From NCBI GenBank assembly GCA_902805675.1, contig CADCTA010000036.1, positions 1 through 59,149 on the forward strand: DNA of 59,149 nucleotides, given 5' to 3'. Origin of the DNA: an uncultured Chthoniobacterales bacterium (GTDB lineage Bacteria; Verrucomicrobiota; Verrucomicrobiia; Chthoniobacterales; UBA10450). Position numbers and translations under genes: made by a program. Under the pieces are notes generated by a model. That model was not told the DNA's origin. It did not search any database and saw nothing but the letters and a program-made list of their open reading frames with translations. Positions 9,988 to 19,221 of this stretch are shown piece by piece; position 1 is the stretch's first letter; each line of letters opens with the position of its first letter.

Positions 9988-10009
9988 GTGGCGGAGAGGC
10001 GCCACTTTT
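9988..10009 (+). terminator. Terminator-like hairpin after the first permease
   Basis: GTGGCG, six-base loop GAGAGG, CGCCAC, then TTTT. The stem is only six base pairs but perfect, and the T-run is short. It could attenuate transcription between the two permease genes. Confidence 0.4.
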
Positions 10010-10042
10010 ATCAGCGCCATCTCCGCCCGCGGACTAAGCGGA

Positions 10043-10144
10043 TCAGTTCGCGAAGAAGTAGGCGAGGACGCCGTTCACCCAGCGAAAGAATCCACTAAGC
10101 ATTCCGGCATCAGCGCCCGGTATCAGCTGCATGAGGATGTACAT
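10043..10144 (-). CDS. Possible 33-residue hydrophobic peptide
   Basis: On the minus strand, inside the 337-base gap between two plus-strand permeases, an ATG-started ORF encodes MYILMQLIPGADAGMLSGFF followed by RWVNGVLAYFFAN. It is preceded by AGAAAGG about six bases upstream of the ATG, a reasonable ribosome-binding site. The composition is strongly hydrophobic with aromatic residues, like small membrane peptides. I recognise no family. Its position antisense within an efflux operon is unusual. It could also be chance; the evidence is the ribosome site, the composition and the otherwise unexplained gap. Confidence 0.35.
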   Translation of the reverse strand: MYILMQLIPGADAGMLSGFFRWVNGVLAYFFAN

Positions 10145-10276
10145 TAGAAACCTTTCTACCTTCGGTTATACCTGCTTCCCGGACGCGAGGTCAAAGCCCT
10201 TGATCTCGCAGGTCCGGTTTGTTGCGGGCGATCAAATACAAACCGCAGCAGGTCTTCAAGACTTCTCTTACCGGCG

Positions 10277-11512
10277 ATGAAATTTAGCGAAATCGTATCC
10301 ATGGCGCTGCAGTCCCTTGGCGCGAACAAGCTGCGCTCGGGACTAACGATGACCGGCATCACCATCGGTGTGTTCTCAGTCATCTCCGTCATGACCGCGA
10401 TCGGTGCGCTACAGAGTTCGATCGAAAGCGGGATCAGCTTTCTCGGCTCAAACATTTTCCAGTTCGCCAAGTATCCAGTGAACGGCGGCGCTGGCGGGCG
10501 CAATCAGAACAAGTATGAGAACCGGCGCAACATCACTTACGCGCAGGCGCTGCGATACTACCGCCTCATGGAAGGGCATGCCGGCGAGGTGTGTCTTAAG
10601 ACTTTCGACGGTAACGCGCAGGCGGTTTACAACGGCATCAAGACCGCACCGAGTCTGAACATCGCCGGTTCGAACAAGAGTTTCCTCACCGCGAATTCCT
10701 ACACGCTCGGCAAGGGACGCAATATCACCGACGAAGATGTCGATCTCGCCCGCAGCGTCGCGGTGATCGGTCGGACAATCGAGAAGCGGCTTTTCCCACA
10801 GGAATCCCCGCTCGGCAAGGTCATCAAAGTGAGCGGCCATGCAGTCACGATCATCGGCGTGCTCGAGGAGAAAGGCACCGCGTTCGGCCAGAGCCAGGAC
10901 GACATCTGCGTCATTCCGATCACCACGTTTTTCGAGAACTTCGGCTCAGCCAAGCGGTCCGTGAATATCGCCACCCAGTCGGCTTCGCAGCTGACCTACA
11001 ACCGCACCTTGGACAAAGCCATCGGCGCGATGCGAATCGCGCGCGGTTTGCAGCCGAACCAGGAGAATGATTTCGAAATCTACTCCAATGACTCGCTTAA
11101 GAGTGCGTTTGCCTCGGTTGCTGATGTGGTGCGCATTGGCGCATTCGTGATCAGCCTTATTGCGTTGATCGCAGCCGGCATCGGGATCATGAACATCATG
11201 CTTGTCAGCGTGACCGAGCGGACGAAGGAGATCGGCATACGCAAGTCGATCGGCGCGCGCAGTCGCGACATTCTGCGACAGTTCCTCACCGAAGCCGTGT
11301 TCATCTCCGAGGCCGGTGGAGTCCTGGGCATCGTGCTCGGCGTGATCGGCGGAAATCTGCTCGCTGCTTGGTTGAACGCCGAGGTTATTTTCCCCTTCGG
11401 CTGGGCGGTGGCGGGGCTAGTTGTCTGTTCCGGCATCGGCATCGGGTTCGGCTTCTATCCAGCTTACCGCGCGGCATCATTGGACCCGATCGAGGCGCTT
11501 CGCTTCGAATAG
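10277..11512 (+). CDS. MacB/FtsX-family permease, second of two
   Basis: A 411-residue paralogue of the permease at 8689, with the same plan. There is an N-terminal helix (NKLRSGLTMTGITIGVFSVISVM), a periplasmic MacB_PCD domain, three C-terminal helices with SVTERTKEIGIRKSIGARSRD, and the terminal SLDPIEALRFE. It is separated from the first permease by 337 bases, so it may have its own promoter, but it has no ATPase of its own and most likely shares the one at 7971. An alternative is that the two permeases form separate homodimeric transporters with different substrates. Confidence 0.88.
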   Translation: MKFSEIVSMALQSLGANKLRSGLTMTGITIGVFSVISVMTAIGALQSSIESGISFLGSNIFQFAKYPVNGGAGGRNQNKYENRRNITYAQALRYYRLMEGHAGEVCLKTFDGNAQAVYNGIKTAPSLNIAGSNKSFLTANSYTLGKGRNITDEDVDLARSVAVIGRTIEKRLFPQESPLGKVIKVSGHAVTIIGVLEEKGTAFGQSQDDICVIPITTFFENFGSAKRSVNIATQSASQLTYNRTLDKAIGAMRIARGLQPNQENDFEIYSNDSLKSAFASVADVVRIGAFVISLIALIAAGIGIMNIMLVSVTERTKEIGIRKSIGARSRDILRQFLTEAVFISEAGGVLGIVLGVIGGNLLAAWLNAEVIFPFGWAVAGLVVCSGIGIGFGFYPAYRAASLDPIEALRFE

Positions 11513-11628
11513 TCGGAATTCGCCCGCCTAACGACGGCGGGTAACCTCCGGCGGGCACGCAACTTGCGCTGCATGTTTTGACATGCCTTGGGCATCTTCT
11601 ATCCTCGCGCTTTCCGACTCTTACCACC

Positions 11629-13824
11629 GTGCCTGCTTCCCCCAAAAGTCCCGGCACCGCGGGTAGCATCGTCCTCGTCGAGGAGTACGGCGCGCTGGCG
11701 GTCGCGATTGGCTCAGCGCTGAAGAAGTTCGCGCCTGGGTTTGCGACGCGAACCGTCCGCTCACTCGATGACGCTGAGAGCGCGATGGCGACGGCGAAGC
11801 CCGACCTGCTGGTGATCGACTTCGATCCACCACATCCCGGCGCGCTCGAGTTCTTTGCGCGGCTCAAATCGACCGCTCCGTCGACGCGCGTGCTGGTGAT
11901 CGCGGCGGCACCGCTGAATGCGCTGGCCGAGAACCGAGTCGCAGCCGGGGCGTTTGAGTTCGTCGAGAAACCATTCGACCTCGCGAGCCTCGGCGCGGGG
12001 GTGGCACCGTTGATTCCGAATGCCGGAGCCAGTCGGCGCGCTGCCACTGTGCGCGACCTCGGTGTCCGCGACTTGATCCCGCTGCAATGTCTCGCCGGGG
12101 CCACTGGCGTCCTCAAGATCGACGCGCCTGAGGGTCGCTCCGGGGAGATTCACTTCAACGACGGCCAGATCTGGCACGCGGAGACAATTGAGAGCGACGG
12201 CGTAGAAGCACTGGCAGAAATGCTGACGTGGCGAGCGCCGCGCTTCAAACAACCGAAGCGCCGGCCGCGCATCGCGCGCAGCATCGAAGGGAATTGGGCG
12301 ACTGTGTTGCTGGAGACCGCCGCGAGTGTGCAGGCCGGCAACGGCGAACCTGCTCCCGTGGCCGAGCCTCAGGCACGCCAGCGCGCGAACGATGGCGGCG
12401 GCAAGAAGGTCGTTGTGATTGACGACACCGAGATGCTGCTCGTGTTCGTCGAGGATATTCTCGCCACAGCTGACCCGACCCTGGAAATCTTTACGGCTGG
12501 AAGCGGCAGCGAAGGCGTCGAGCGCGTCGCCGCGATCAAACCGGCCCTGGTGCTGCTCGATTACAGCCTTCCAGATTTCAACGGCGACGAGGTCTGCCAG
12601 CGCCTGCTCCGCATCCCGGAGACTGCGAAGATTCCCATCATCATGATGTCCGGCCACGTGCCGGAGATGGCCGCATCGGCATTACGATTCGAGAACATCG
12701 TTGCGACGGTGGCAAAGCCGTTTCTCTCCGAGGCACTCGTCGAGGTAGTGATGGAAGCGCTCGCGAATCCGGCGCAGTTCGCGGTGCGTCCGGCGGCGCC
12801 CGTCGCGCTGATGCCGGTGGAAGAAACGCCGACCGTAGAGGCTCCGAAGACACCGACGGTCGAACCGGAGAAGCGCAGCAATGGCCATCGGCGCGCGCCT
12901 GATTCATCAGCGCCACCGCCGGAGCCATCGAGCCTCGCAGCTAAACCGCCGCCATCGCCGTCAACGCCATCCGCTTTTTCCACTCCGCCGGCTTCCATCT
13001 CAGCTCCAGCTGTTGCCGCAGCGCCGCCAATACCACCCGCTGCGATTCAGGCGCCCGCCTTTAATCCGGCCAGCACGCCGCAGGCGATCGCTGTCGCTCC
13101 TCCACCACCAACGGCCATGCTCGCGCCGATGCCGAGGCCGATGATCCCGCGTTCGCCGAGTTCAGCGGTCGCTCCACAGCGGGTTCCGATGGCCGCGTCG
13201 ATGAGTGCAGTTGCCGCGGCGTTGACGGTTGCCAGCGCCGCGACACCCGCCCGGCTCGCGACCGCAACAGGGAACGGCGTAGTCGTAAGCCTGGCGATGG
13301 AAGTGCTCGCGATTCAATTTTCATCTGCGCTGCAAATGGCTGCGATCCGCGCGCGCCCGGTGTCACGCACGATTTCGCTGCATGTGGAGGCCGGGGCTGT
13401 GCCCAGCATGAGCCTTCCCGACGCGGGGTTCGAGCTCGGCGCCGTGGACCTCGACGCGCGAGGTCAGATGCACACTGTGCGGCTGCTTCCGACAGCACAG
13501 CGGATCGGTGAAATCCCAGCGTACAACGCCTTTCCGGTCGGCGCCGTCTCGGTGCTGCCGGCAAACGGCGGCAAAGCGATCGAGCTCACGCCTGGACCTG
13601 CGGCGCCGATGATGTTGCTGCTTTCCGCGCCCTTTGAGCTTGCAGGCGTAGAACTCTCGCCGTCGTTTGGCGTCAGCTCGTTGGTCCTGAAAGCGCGGGG
13701 CGGCGAGATCCGTGTCAGCTTGCACCGCGACAGCGGCGGGACCGGCGCGGCCTTCAAAACCGCGCAGGTACTGCTGAACCGCTCGGCACAGATCGCCGAG
13801 ATCCTGCTCGATTCGGTTGCTTGA
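11629..13824 (+). CDS. Double-receiver regulator with PATAN/DUF4388-like domain and unique C-terminus
   Basis: A protein of about 730 residues. It contains a first receiver-like domain (IVLVEEYG, VIDFDPP, KPF), then a DUF4388/PATAN-like segment (LGVRDLIPLQCLAGATGVL, GEIHFNDGQIWHAE, EALAEMLTW). A complete second receiver follows (VVVIDDTEMLL, phospho-Asp in VLLDYSLPDFNG, MSGH, AKPF). Next is a 180-residue Pro/Ala-rich linker, then an unrecognised C-terminal domain of about 200 residues, mostly beta-like. This resembles PatA-type regulators that act through protein contacts; no DNA-binding or enzymatic output domain is seen. The start is uncertain: GTG 11629 gives an N-terminus close to the receiver, TTG 11578 adds 17 residues. 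No histidine kinase is adjacent. Confidence 0.7.
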   Translation: MPASPKSPGTAGSIVLVEEYGALAVAIGSALKKFAPGFATRTVRSLDDAESAMATAKPDLLVIDFDPPHPGALEFFARLKSTAPSTRVLVIAAAPLNALAENRVAAGAFEFVEKPFDLASLGAGVAPLIPNAGASRRAATVRDLGVRDLIPLQCLAGATGVLKIDAPEGRSGEIHFNDGQIWHAETIESDGVEALAEMLTWRAPRFKQPKRRPRIARSIEGNWATVLLETAASVQAGNGEPAPVAEPQARQRANDGGGKKVVVIDDTEMLLVFVEDILATADPTLEIFTAGSGSEGVERVAAIKPALVLLDYSLPDFNGDEVCQRLLRIPETAKIPIIMMSGHVPEMAASALRFENIVATVAKPFLSEALVEVVMEALANPAQFAVRPAAPVALMPVEETPTVEAPKTPTVEPEKRSNGHRRAPDSSAPPPEPSSLAAKPPPSPSTPSAFSTPPASISAPAVAAAPPIPPAAIQAPAFNPASTPQAIAVAPPPPTAMLAPMPRPMIPRSPSSAVAPQRVPMAASMSAVAAALTVASAATPARLATATGNGVVVSLAMEVLAIQFSSALQMAAIRARPVSRTISLHVEAGAVPSMSLPDAGFELGAVDLDARGQMHTVRLLPTAQRIGEIPAYNAFPVGAVSVLPANGGKAIELTPGPAAPMMLLLSAPFELAGVELSPSFGVSSLVLKARGGEIRVSLHRDSGGTGAAFKTAQVLLNRSAQIAEILLDSVA

Positions 13825-13841
13825 GCTCAGCTCGTTGGTCG

Positions 13842-14084
13842 CTAAGCAGCCACTTTGTCCTTGAGGAATTCCTCGAGCTCGTCTGTGCCGAAATCCGCCA
13901 GCACTTCGCCATTCCAATCCATAGTCGGCGTCTTCGTCTGGCCGGAGAGGTCCTGGAGCTTTTTCATCCCCGAGTCGCTGCCGCGCACGTCCACCTTCTC
14001 GTAACCGATTCCGCGTTCGTCGAGGTAATCCGTCGCCGCCTTGCAGTAAGGGCAGCCCATTTTCACGTAAAGAATCGGTGTCAT
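13842..14084 (-). CDS. grx: Glutaredoxin
   Basis: An 80-residue monothiol/dithiol redox protein with thioredoxin fold. It reads ILYVKMGCPYCKAATDYLDE, with the CPYC active site at residues 10-13. The cis-proline is in KTPTMDWNG and the GG-like glutathione site is replaced by DFGTDELEEF. It reduces protein and glutathione-mixed disulfides in the cytoplasm. ATG 14084 is chosen because family homology starts at MTPILYVKMG; the longer frame to 14186 runs into a palindromic repeat. It is convergent with the regulator upstream (17 bases between stops). Confidence 0.88.
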   Translation of the reverse strand: MTPILYVKMGCPYCKAATDYLDERGIGYEKVDVRGSDSGMKKLQDLSGQTKTPTMDWNGEVLADFGTDELEEFLKDKVAA

Positions 14085-14150
14085 GCTGACTAATCGCATG
14101 TCGGGGCAGCGACGGCTGCGGCGTGTTCGAGCGCAGGCGTCGCCGTCGTC

Positions 14151-14216
14151 GTGTAGAGGCCCTTGTGCCAAGCGCCTGCCGTTCAAAATCGGTGCTTAGC
14201 ACAAGCACCGCTACAC
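14151..14216. repeat. Paired-hairpin palindromic element (GTGTAG...CTACAC)
   Basis: The element is bounded by GTGTAG on the left and CTACAC on the right. Between them are an imperfect hairpin (AGGCCCTT/AAGCGCCT) and a perfect one (GGTGCTT-AGCAC-AAGCACC). The two-hairpin-within-outer-arms plan matches REP/BIME-like elements, and the elements at 46616 and 51739 share this plan with different stems. It lies in the gap between glutaredoxin and purB. Confidence 0.6.
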
Positions 14217-14221
14217 CTCCC

Positions 14222-15517
14222 CTACTCGAGCCCAAGCGCGCGGAACGTCGCGTCGACGTGCCGGAAATGAACATCGAGCGAGCAAAGCGCATCGATTTCG
14301 CTCGCTGGCACCAACGCTGTGATTTCCGGCTCCGCTTTGGCGTTCTCAGCGAACGGCTTGTCGCCCTTCCACGTCCGCATGGCCGCGCGCTGGACAGCTT
14401 CGTAGGCCGTCTTCCGTTCCGCGCCGGCGCGAGTTAATGCGAGCAGCACCGATTGGCTGAAGTAGAGCCCTTTGGTCAGCGCAAGGTTCTCGGCCATGCG
14501 ATCGGGATACACCTGCAGGCCTTCCACGAGCTCGCGCAATTTCACGAGCATGTAATCCAGCAGCGTGCAGCCGTCCGGCAGGATGATCCGCTCCGCGCTG
14601 GAGTGGCTGATATCGCGCTCGTGCCAGAGCGCCACGTTTTCCATCGCCGTCACCGCATGGCCGCGTATCACGCGTGCCAATCCGCTCAGGCGCTCACCCG
14701 TGATCGGGTTGCGCTTGTGCGGCATCGCCGAGCTGCCCTTCTGCCCCTCGCTGAAGAATTCTTCCACCTCGAGAACTTCCGTCCGCTGCAAGTGACGGAA
14801 CTCCGTTGCCCAGCGGTCGATCGTCGAAGCGATCAACGCGAGGGTTGTGCAAAACTCCGCGTGCCGATCGCGCTGGATGATCTGAGTCGAGAGCGTCGCC
14901 GCCTTCAGTCCGAGCTTCTCGCAGACGGAGCGCTCGATCTCCGGGTCCAAGTGCGCGTGCGTCCCCACCGCGCCGCTGAGTTTGCCGACGCGGATCCGCT
15001 CGGTTGTTTGCGCCAGCCGCTCCTCGGCGCGTCCAAGCTCATCGTACATGAGCGCCAGCTTCAATCCGAACGTGATGGGCTCCGCGTGAATGCCGTGGCT
15101 GCGGCCGATCATCGGAGTCATTTTGAACCGCCGCGCCTTCTCTCCGACTGCCGCTCGCACCTGCTTCAGGTCGTCGGCGAGGATTCCCGCTGCTTGGGTC
15201 AGCTGCACAGCGAGGGTCGTATCGAGGATGTCGGACGACGTGAGTCCCTGATGGATCCACCGCGCGGCAGGACCGACGGAAGCCGCGACGTTCTCGAGGA
15301 AGGCGATGACGTCGTGGTTCGTCCGTCGCTCGATCTCGAGGATCTCCGCGACTGAGAACTTAGCCCGCTCGCGAATCTGCCTCGCGTCCTCCTTCGGGAT
15401 CTGGCCCAGCTCCGCCATCGCCTCACAAGCGAGAGTCTCGATTTCGAGCCAGATCTCAAATTTGCGTTCTTCCGACCACAGCTGACGCATTTGCGGGCGG
15501 GAATACCGGTCGATCAC
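14222..15517 (-). CDS. purB: Adenylosuccinate lyase
   Basis: A 431-residue fumarase/aspartase-superfamily enzyme of purine synthesis. It releases fumarate from SAICAR and from adenylosuccinate. It begins IDRYSRPQMRQLWSEERKFE, carries GLTSSDILDT and the flexible-loop signature GSSAMPHKRNPI with the catalytic Ser, and has RSHGIHAEP containing the acid/base His. Length is normal for the shorter PurB class. The start is GTG at 15517. A palindromic element sits only 5 bases after its stop, and a bidirectional terminator lies upstream of its start. Confidence 0.95.
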   Translation of the reverse strand: MIDRYSRPQMRQLWSEERKFEIWLEIETLACEAMAELGQIPKEDARQIRERAKFSVAEILEIERRTNHDVIAFLENVAASVGPAARWIHQGLTSSDILDTTLAVQLTQAAGILADDLKQVRAAVGEKARRFKMTPMIGRSHGIHAEPITFGLKLALMYDELGRAEERLAQTTERIRVGKLSGAVGTHAHLDPEIERSVCEKLGLKAATLSTQIIQRDRHAEFCTTLALIASTIDRWATEFRHLQRTEVLEVEEFFSEGQKGSSAMPHKRNPITGERLSGLARVIRGHAVTAMENVALWHERDISHSSAERIILPDGCTLLDYMLVKLRELVEGLQVYPDRMAENLALTKGLYFSQSVLLALTRAGAERKTAYEAVQRAAMRTWKGDKPFAENAKAEPEITALVPASEIDALCSLDVHFRHVDATFRALGLE

Positions 15518-15566
15518 GCGCGCAAATTAGAAGCGGCGCGGAGAAGCGGAAAGGGATTTGTACGCG

Positions 15567-15608
15567 AAAAAGCGCCGCGCCGGCTGTGAAGCCGAAGCGA
15601 CGCTTTTT
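15567..15608. terminator. Bidirectional rho-independent terminator
   Basis: AAAAAGCG(C)CGC(GC)CGGCT, loop GTGA, AGCCG(AA)GCG(A)CGCTTTTT: a long, nearly perfect stem with A-run and T-run. It lies 26 bases after the stop of the 60-residue minus-strand gene and would end its transcript. Confidence 0.75.
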
Positions 15609-15634
15609 GAAATTAGTTGGTTCGAGAGCGGAGC

Positions 15635-15817
15635 TTAGAACACGCGAGCGCGGGTCATGCGGCCGTTGCTTTCCACGCGCACCTGACCACTGCCGAGCAG
15701 GTCGGCCACTGCCGCGACTGTCTCTTTGGTGTTCTTCGTGCAGGAGCTGACGGCAAGGATGAGGTCGCCGAGGGAGAGCTTCTGAGTGGGCTTCAAGATC
15801 TGGGAGTTCTTTTTCAT
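15635..15817 (-). CDS. Small conserved-looking protein, 60 residues
   Basis: The ORF reads MKKNSQILKPTQKLSLGDLI, then an ILAVSSCTKNTKETVAAVAD region, and ends RMTRARVF. The frame is open further upstream, but coding-like composition begins at ATG 15817. It has a basic start and end, a predicted helix-turn-helix-like middle (SLGDLILAVSSCTKNTKETVAAVADLL) and no membrane segment. A strong terminator follows, supporting a real monocistronic transcript. I recall similar short proteins in Verrucomicrobiota but cannot name a function. An AT-rich TTAATAAT about 12 bases before the start could be a -10 element. Confidence 0.65.
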   Translation of the reverse strand: MKKNSQILKPTQKLSLGDLILAVSSCTKNTKETVAAVADLLGSGQVRVESNGRMTRARVF

Positions 15818-16107
15818 AGGGTTGTGCCGATTATTAAGCAGTTCCGATGCCATTGGAGCGGGAGGAGTGAAGGTGTCGCCGAGTGAGACACTTCTCGTGC
15901 GCGCCCGCTCAATTTTTGAATCGCGAGCGGCAGGGTGGACGCGGCGTCGAGACATCGCTTAGTTCCGTTGGGCGACGTCGCGTGGACGCAGAGAAAGTAC
16001 GCGATTCCTCCGCTTCCGTCGGGATCGCCGACGAGAGAGCGTTGAGCCCACCTACTCGGCCCCCCGCTTTGAGGCGCAGTCCGTTGTTACGGCCAATCGC
16101 GCGGCGG

Positions 16108-16767
16108 TCAGCTCGCCGGGTTGATGGCCGCGGCTTTGGGAGCCGTCAGACGCATCGCCACGAAGTACAGCACACACACCAAGACGATCGCCGCGATAAT
16201 CGGCAGCGACTCAGACTTGGTCGCTCGGATGATGGCGTCAGCATTCTGCAGCTCCGCCGGATCCATCTTCGCGCCGACTCGTCCGCCGAGCCAGGCAAGC
16301 ACTGCGCACCAGACCGCTGAACCGACAAGCGTCAGGATGCTGAACTTTACGAAACCCATCCGGATGATACCGGCCGGGATCGAGATGAGGTGGCGGATGA
16401 CGGGCAGGAGGCGCGCAAAGAAAATGCCGCCCGCCTCATAACGCCGCATGAAAATCTCGGCGCGAGCAAATTTGTCCGGCGGGATGAGAAAGTATTTCCC
16501 CCACCGCAGCATCGCCGCGCGGCCGATCGAGCGGGCGACCACATACATGATCGCAGAGCCGAACCACGAGCCCAGCGTGCCCGCGATGACGACGCCGAGC
16601 AGCGACATGCCCGCATCCGGCTGCGTTGCTGCGACGATGGCGGCGGGCGGAATCACAACCTCGCTTGGGATCGGGACGATCGTGCTCTCAAGAGCCATGA
16701 GCCAGAAAACGGCCATGTATCCCCCGCTCTGCACCCAGCCAAACCAGAGTTCAATGAGTTGATGCAT
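16108..16767 (-). CDS. DedA/VTT-family membrane protein
   Basis: A 219-residue polytopic protein of the DedA (SNARE-associated, VTT) superfamily, now linked to undecaprenyl-phosphate or phospholipid translocation. The conserved ESTIVPIPSEVVIPPA segment follows the first helix. The GxxxG glycine-rich reentrant portion is GTLGSWFGSAIMYVVARSIG. The family motif FFARLLPVIRHLISIPAGI carries the important Arg residues. The last helix is IIAAIVLVCVLYFVAM. The start is ATG 16767. The gene is divergent from the ABC exporter at 16869, with a short AT-rich repeat between them. Confidence 0.88.
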   Translation of the reverse strand: MHQLIELWFGWVQSGGYMAVFWLMALESTIVPIPSEVVIPPAAIVAATQPDAGMSLLGVVIAGTLGSWFGSAIMYVVARSIGRAAMLRWGKYFLIPPDKFARAEIFMRRYEAGGIFFARLLPVIRHLISIPAGIIRMGFVKFSILTLVGSAVWCAVLAWLGGRVGAKMDPAELQNADAIIRATKSESLPIIAAIVLVCVLYFVAMRLTAPKAAAINPAS

Positions 16768-16768
16768 A

Positions 16769-16802
16769 TGATTTCGGATTTTCGATTTTCGATTTCGGAT
16801 TT
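16769..16802. repeat. Short tandem repeat of GATTTCG/GATTTTCG units
   Basis: Four to five head-to-tail copies of GATTTCG or GATTTTCG (ATTTCGGATTTTCGATTTTC and on), with sharply lower GC than the flanks. It lies between divergent starts, so it could overlap promoters. It has the simple-repeat look of intergenic Verrucomicrobiota repeats. Confidence 0.55.
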
Positions 16803-16868
16803 AGCCTGCGGCCGTCGGGAAGGCGTCTAGTCACTCCAAATTCGCTCCTCCGCAATCCCGAATTCGAG

Positions 16869-18617
16869 ATGCCCATCTACCGCCGCGTGCTGCGCTACTA
16901 CCGGCCTTTCGTCGGCCAGACGACGCTCGGGCTGGTGCTTTCGCTCTGCGCGATTGCCTTGAATCTCCTGAAACCGTGGCCGTTCAAAGTGATCGTCGAC
17001 GACGTGCTGACGCAGCCCGGCGGTGCGGCGTCGCGTTCCCTCATCCCCCTGTTCTGCCTCGTGTTGGTCGGGATCCAGCTCGGCTGGGGTCTGCTGAACA
17101 TGGCGACGAATTATATCTTCGTGCGGATCGGTCTGAAGGCGCTGCTGCGGCTGCGCACCGAGCTCTACGCCTACCTCCAGTCGCTTTCGCTGAAGTATCA
17201 CGATGCGCGACGCTCGAGCGACTCCAGCTTCCGCGTCGCCTACGACTCACAGGCGATCCAGACGATGTTCAACAAAGGCTTCACGAACATCTTCAGCTCC
17301 GGCGTGACGCTCATCGGCACGTTTGCCGTCATGGTGGCGATTGATTGGCAGCTGACCTTGCTCTCGCTCGGAGTGGTGCCGTTGATCGTCTACGCCATCT
17401 ACTTCTTCGCGAACCGGATCCGACGGCAGTCGACGGCGATCCAGGAACGGGAGAGCGCAGTGCTCGCGCAGGCGCAGGAAGGTCTCAGCTCAGTGCGGAT
17501 GGTGCACGCGTTTGGCCGGGAGGATTGGGAAGTGCGGCAGTTCGCGTCACACGCGCAGGAGAGCCTCGTCGCGAATCTACGGTTCACGCTGACCAACGTT
17601 TACAGCACGTTGGTGATCAGCACGTTGATGGTCGCTGGCACTGCGGCGATGTACTACGTCGGCAGCCTGCACGTTCTGGATGGCCGCCTCACGCTTGGGT
17701 CGCTGATCGTGTTCAGTGCGTACCTGCTGATGCTTTACCAGCCGCTGGAATCTCTCACGCACACCGCCTGGGCAATGGAGGGCGCCGCCGCCGGCGCCAC
17801 GCGCTGCTTCGAGGTACTCGATCGGACAGACGACGTGGTCGACTCGCCCAGTGCTCTGGAGATCAACGCGACTGCTGGCGCGATCGCCTTTGAAGGCGTC
17901 GACTTTGGGTACTCTCCGGATCAGCAGGTGCTACGCGGTGTCGACCTTGAGATTGCCCCAAGCCAGATCGTCGGCGTCGTCGGAGGTACCGGCGCTGGAA
18001 AGAGCACGTTGTTGAGCCTGGTGCCGCGCTTCTATGATCCGAGCGCTGGACGCGTGACGATCGACGACCGCGACTTACGTGATCTGACCAAGAAATCGCT
18101 GCGCGCGCAGATCGGCATCGTGTTGCAGGACACGCTGCTATTCTCGACCACCGTGCGCGAAAACATCGCCTACGGCCGCCCCGACGCCACCGAAGCTGAG
18201 ATCATCAAGGCGGCGCAGCGTGCTCAGGCCGACGAATTCATCCGGCGCATGCCGCAGGGTTATGAGAGCACCGTCGGCGAGCGCGGAGGACATTTGAGTG
18301 TCGGCCAACGCCAGCGCATCGGGATCGCACGGGCGTTCCTGAAGGATGCGCCGATTCTATTGCTCGATGAGCCGACCTCAGCTCTCGATCCGACCACCGA
18401 GGCCGCGATCATGAACACGATCCGCGAACTGATGAGCGGGAGGACGACGCTGATCGTAACCCATCGGCTTGCAACGGTACACGGTGTCGACCGCATTGTG
18501 GTGCTCGACCGCGGTGAGCTGGTCGAGCAAGGCACCGGGGATGAGCTCATCGCACGCGGGGGCCGCTACGCGACACTCTATGCGGCAGGCAATTTCCCCA
18601 CGGGTGTGCAGCGATGA
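16869..18617 (+). CDS. ABC exporter, fused membrane and ATPase domains (MsbA-like)
   Basis: A 582-residue half-transporter. It has six transmembrane helices (about residues 15-300) of the type I exporter fold, then an ATPase with Walker A (GGTGAGKST), Q-loop ([13 protein letters not shown]), signature ([15 protein letters not shown]), Walker B ([13 protein letters not shown]) and H-loop (VTHRLATV). It would act as a homodimer flipping a lipid-linked or hydrophobic substrate. The stop overlaps the start of the acyltransferase (ATGA), and a glycosyltransferase-like gene follows. The cargo is therefore more likely an envelope glycan or lipid than a drug. MsbA itself is not excluded. Confidence 0.85.
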   Translation: MPIYRRVLRYYRPFVGQTTLGLVLSLCAIALNLLKPWPFKVIVDDVLTQPGGAASRSLIPLFCLVLVGIQLGWGLLNMATNYIFVRIGLKALLRLRTELYAYLQSLSLKYHDARRSSDSSFRVAYDSQAIQTMFNKGFTNIFSSGVTLIGTFAVMVAIDWQLTLLSLGVVPLIVYAIYFFANRIRRQSTAIQERESAVLAQAQEGLSSVRMVHAFGREDWEVRQFASHAQESLVANLRFTLTNVYSTLVISTLMVAGTAAMYYVGSLHVLDGRLTLGSLIVFSAYLLMLYQPLESLTHTAWAMEGAAAGATRCFEVLDRTDDVVDSPSALEINATAGAIAFEGVDFGYSPDQQVLRGVDLEIAPSQIVGVVGGTGAGKSTLLSLVPRFYDPSAGRVTIDDRDLRDLTKKSLRAQIGIVLQDTLLFSTTVRENIAYGRPDATEAEIIKAAQRAQADEFIRRMPQGYESTVGERGGHLSVGQRQRIGIARAFLKDAPILLLDEPTSALDPTTEAAIMNTIRELMSGRTTLIVTHRLATVHGVDRIVVLDRGELVEQGTGDELIARGGRYATLYAAGNFPTGVQR

Positions 18618-19204
18618 GCAACGTCCACACTGACCGTCGAGTCGAGGGCGACTGGTGGCCGCGGGGCATCCCGGAGAACGTGCACTTCGGCGCCGGGTTT
18701 TACTGCGAGAGCGCGCAGATCTTCCGGCAATTTCGCAGCCGCGAGCCGCGCGCGGTCACCCTGGGCGATCACGTGTCCTGTTACAGCGGCTGCTCGTTTG
18801 CGCTCGGGCCACAAGGCACCTGCACGGTCGGCGACTTCACGCTCTTAAACGGCGCGCTCATCATGGCCGAGGAACGCATCACAATCGGCTCGTATTGCCT
18901 GGTCTCGTGGAACGTCGGCATCGCCGACTCTGATTTTCATCCGCTCGATCCCGCCGCGCGGCGCATCGACGCGCAAGCTCTGGCTCCCTATCTGCCTGGT
19001 CGCCCAGCGCGGCCGTCGATCGAGACACGCCCGGTGACGATCCACGACAATGTCTGGATCGGCATGCACGCTGTCATTCTCAAAGGCGTCCAGATCGGAG
19101 AGAACTCGGTCGTGGCCGCTGGCGCGGTCGTAACCAAGAGCGTGCCAGCGAACGTGGTGGTTGCCGGTAATCCCGCCACCATCGTGCGCCAGCTTCAAGG
19201 CTGA
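18614..19204 (+). CDS. Hexapeptide-repeat acyltransferase (LbetaH)
   Basis: A 196-residue left-handed beta-helix acyltransferase. There are repeated hexapeptides ([50 protein letters not shown]) and the family ending [14 protein letters not shown] loop with DSDFHPLDP carries the likely catalytic His. The closest looks are WcaF/VatD-like O-acetyltransferases acting on surface sugars. It overlaps the ABC exporter by four bases and is followed 17 bases later by a glycosyltransferase-like gene. The three are probably translationally coupled and work on one cell-surface product (inference). Confidence 0.75.
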   Translation: MSNVHTDRRVEGDWWPRGIPENVHFGAGFYCESAQIFRQFRSREPRAVTLGDHVSCYSGCSFALGPQGTCTVGDFTLLNGALIMAEERITIGSYCLVSWNVGIADSDFHPLDPAARRIDAQALAPYLPGRPARPSIETRPVTIHDNVWIGMHAVILKGVQIGENSVVAAGAVVTKSVPANVVVAGNPATIVRQLQG

Positions 19205-19221
19205 ACAGGCGCCCGCGAACC

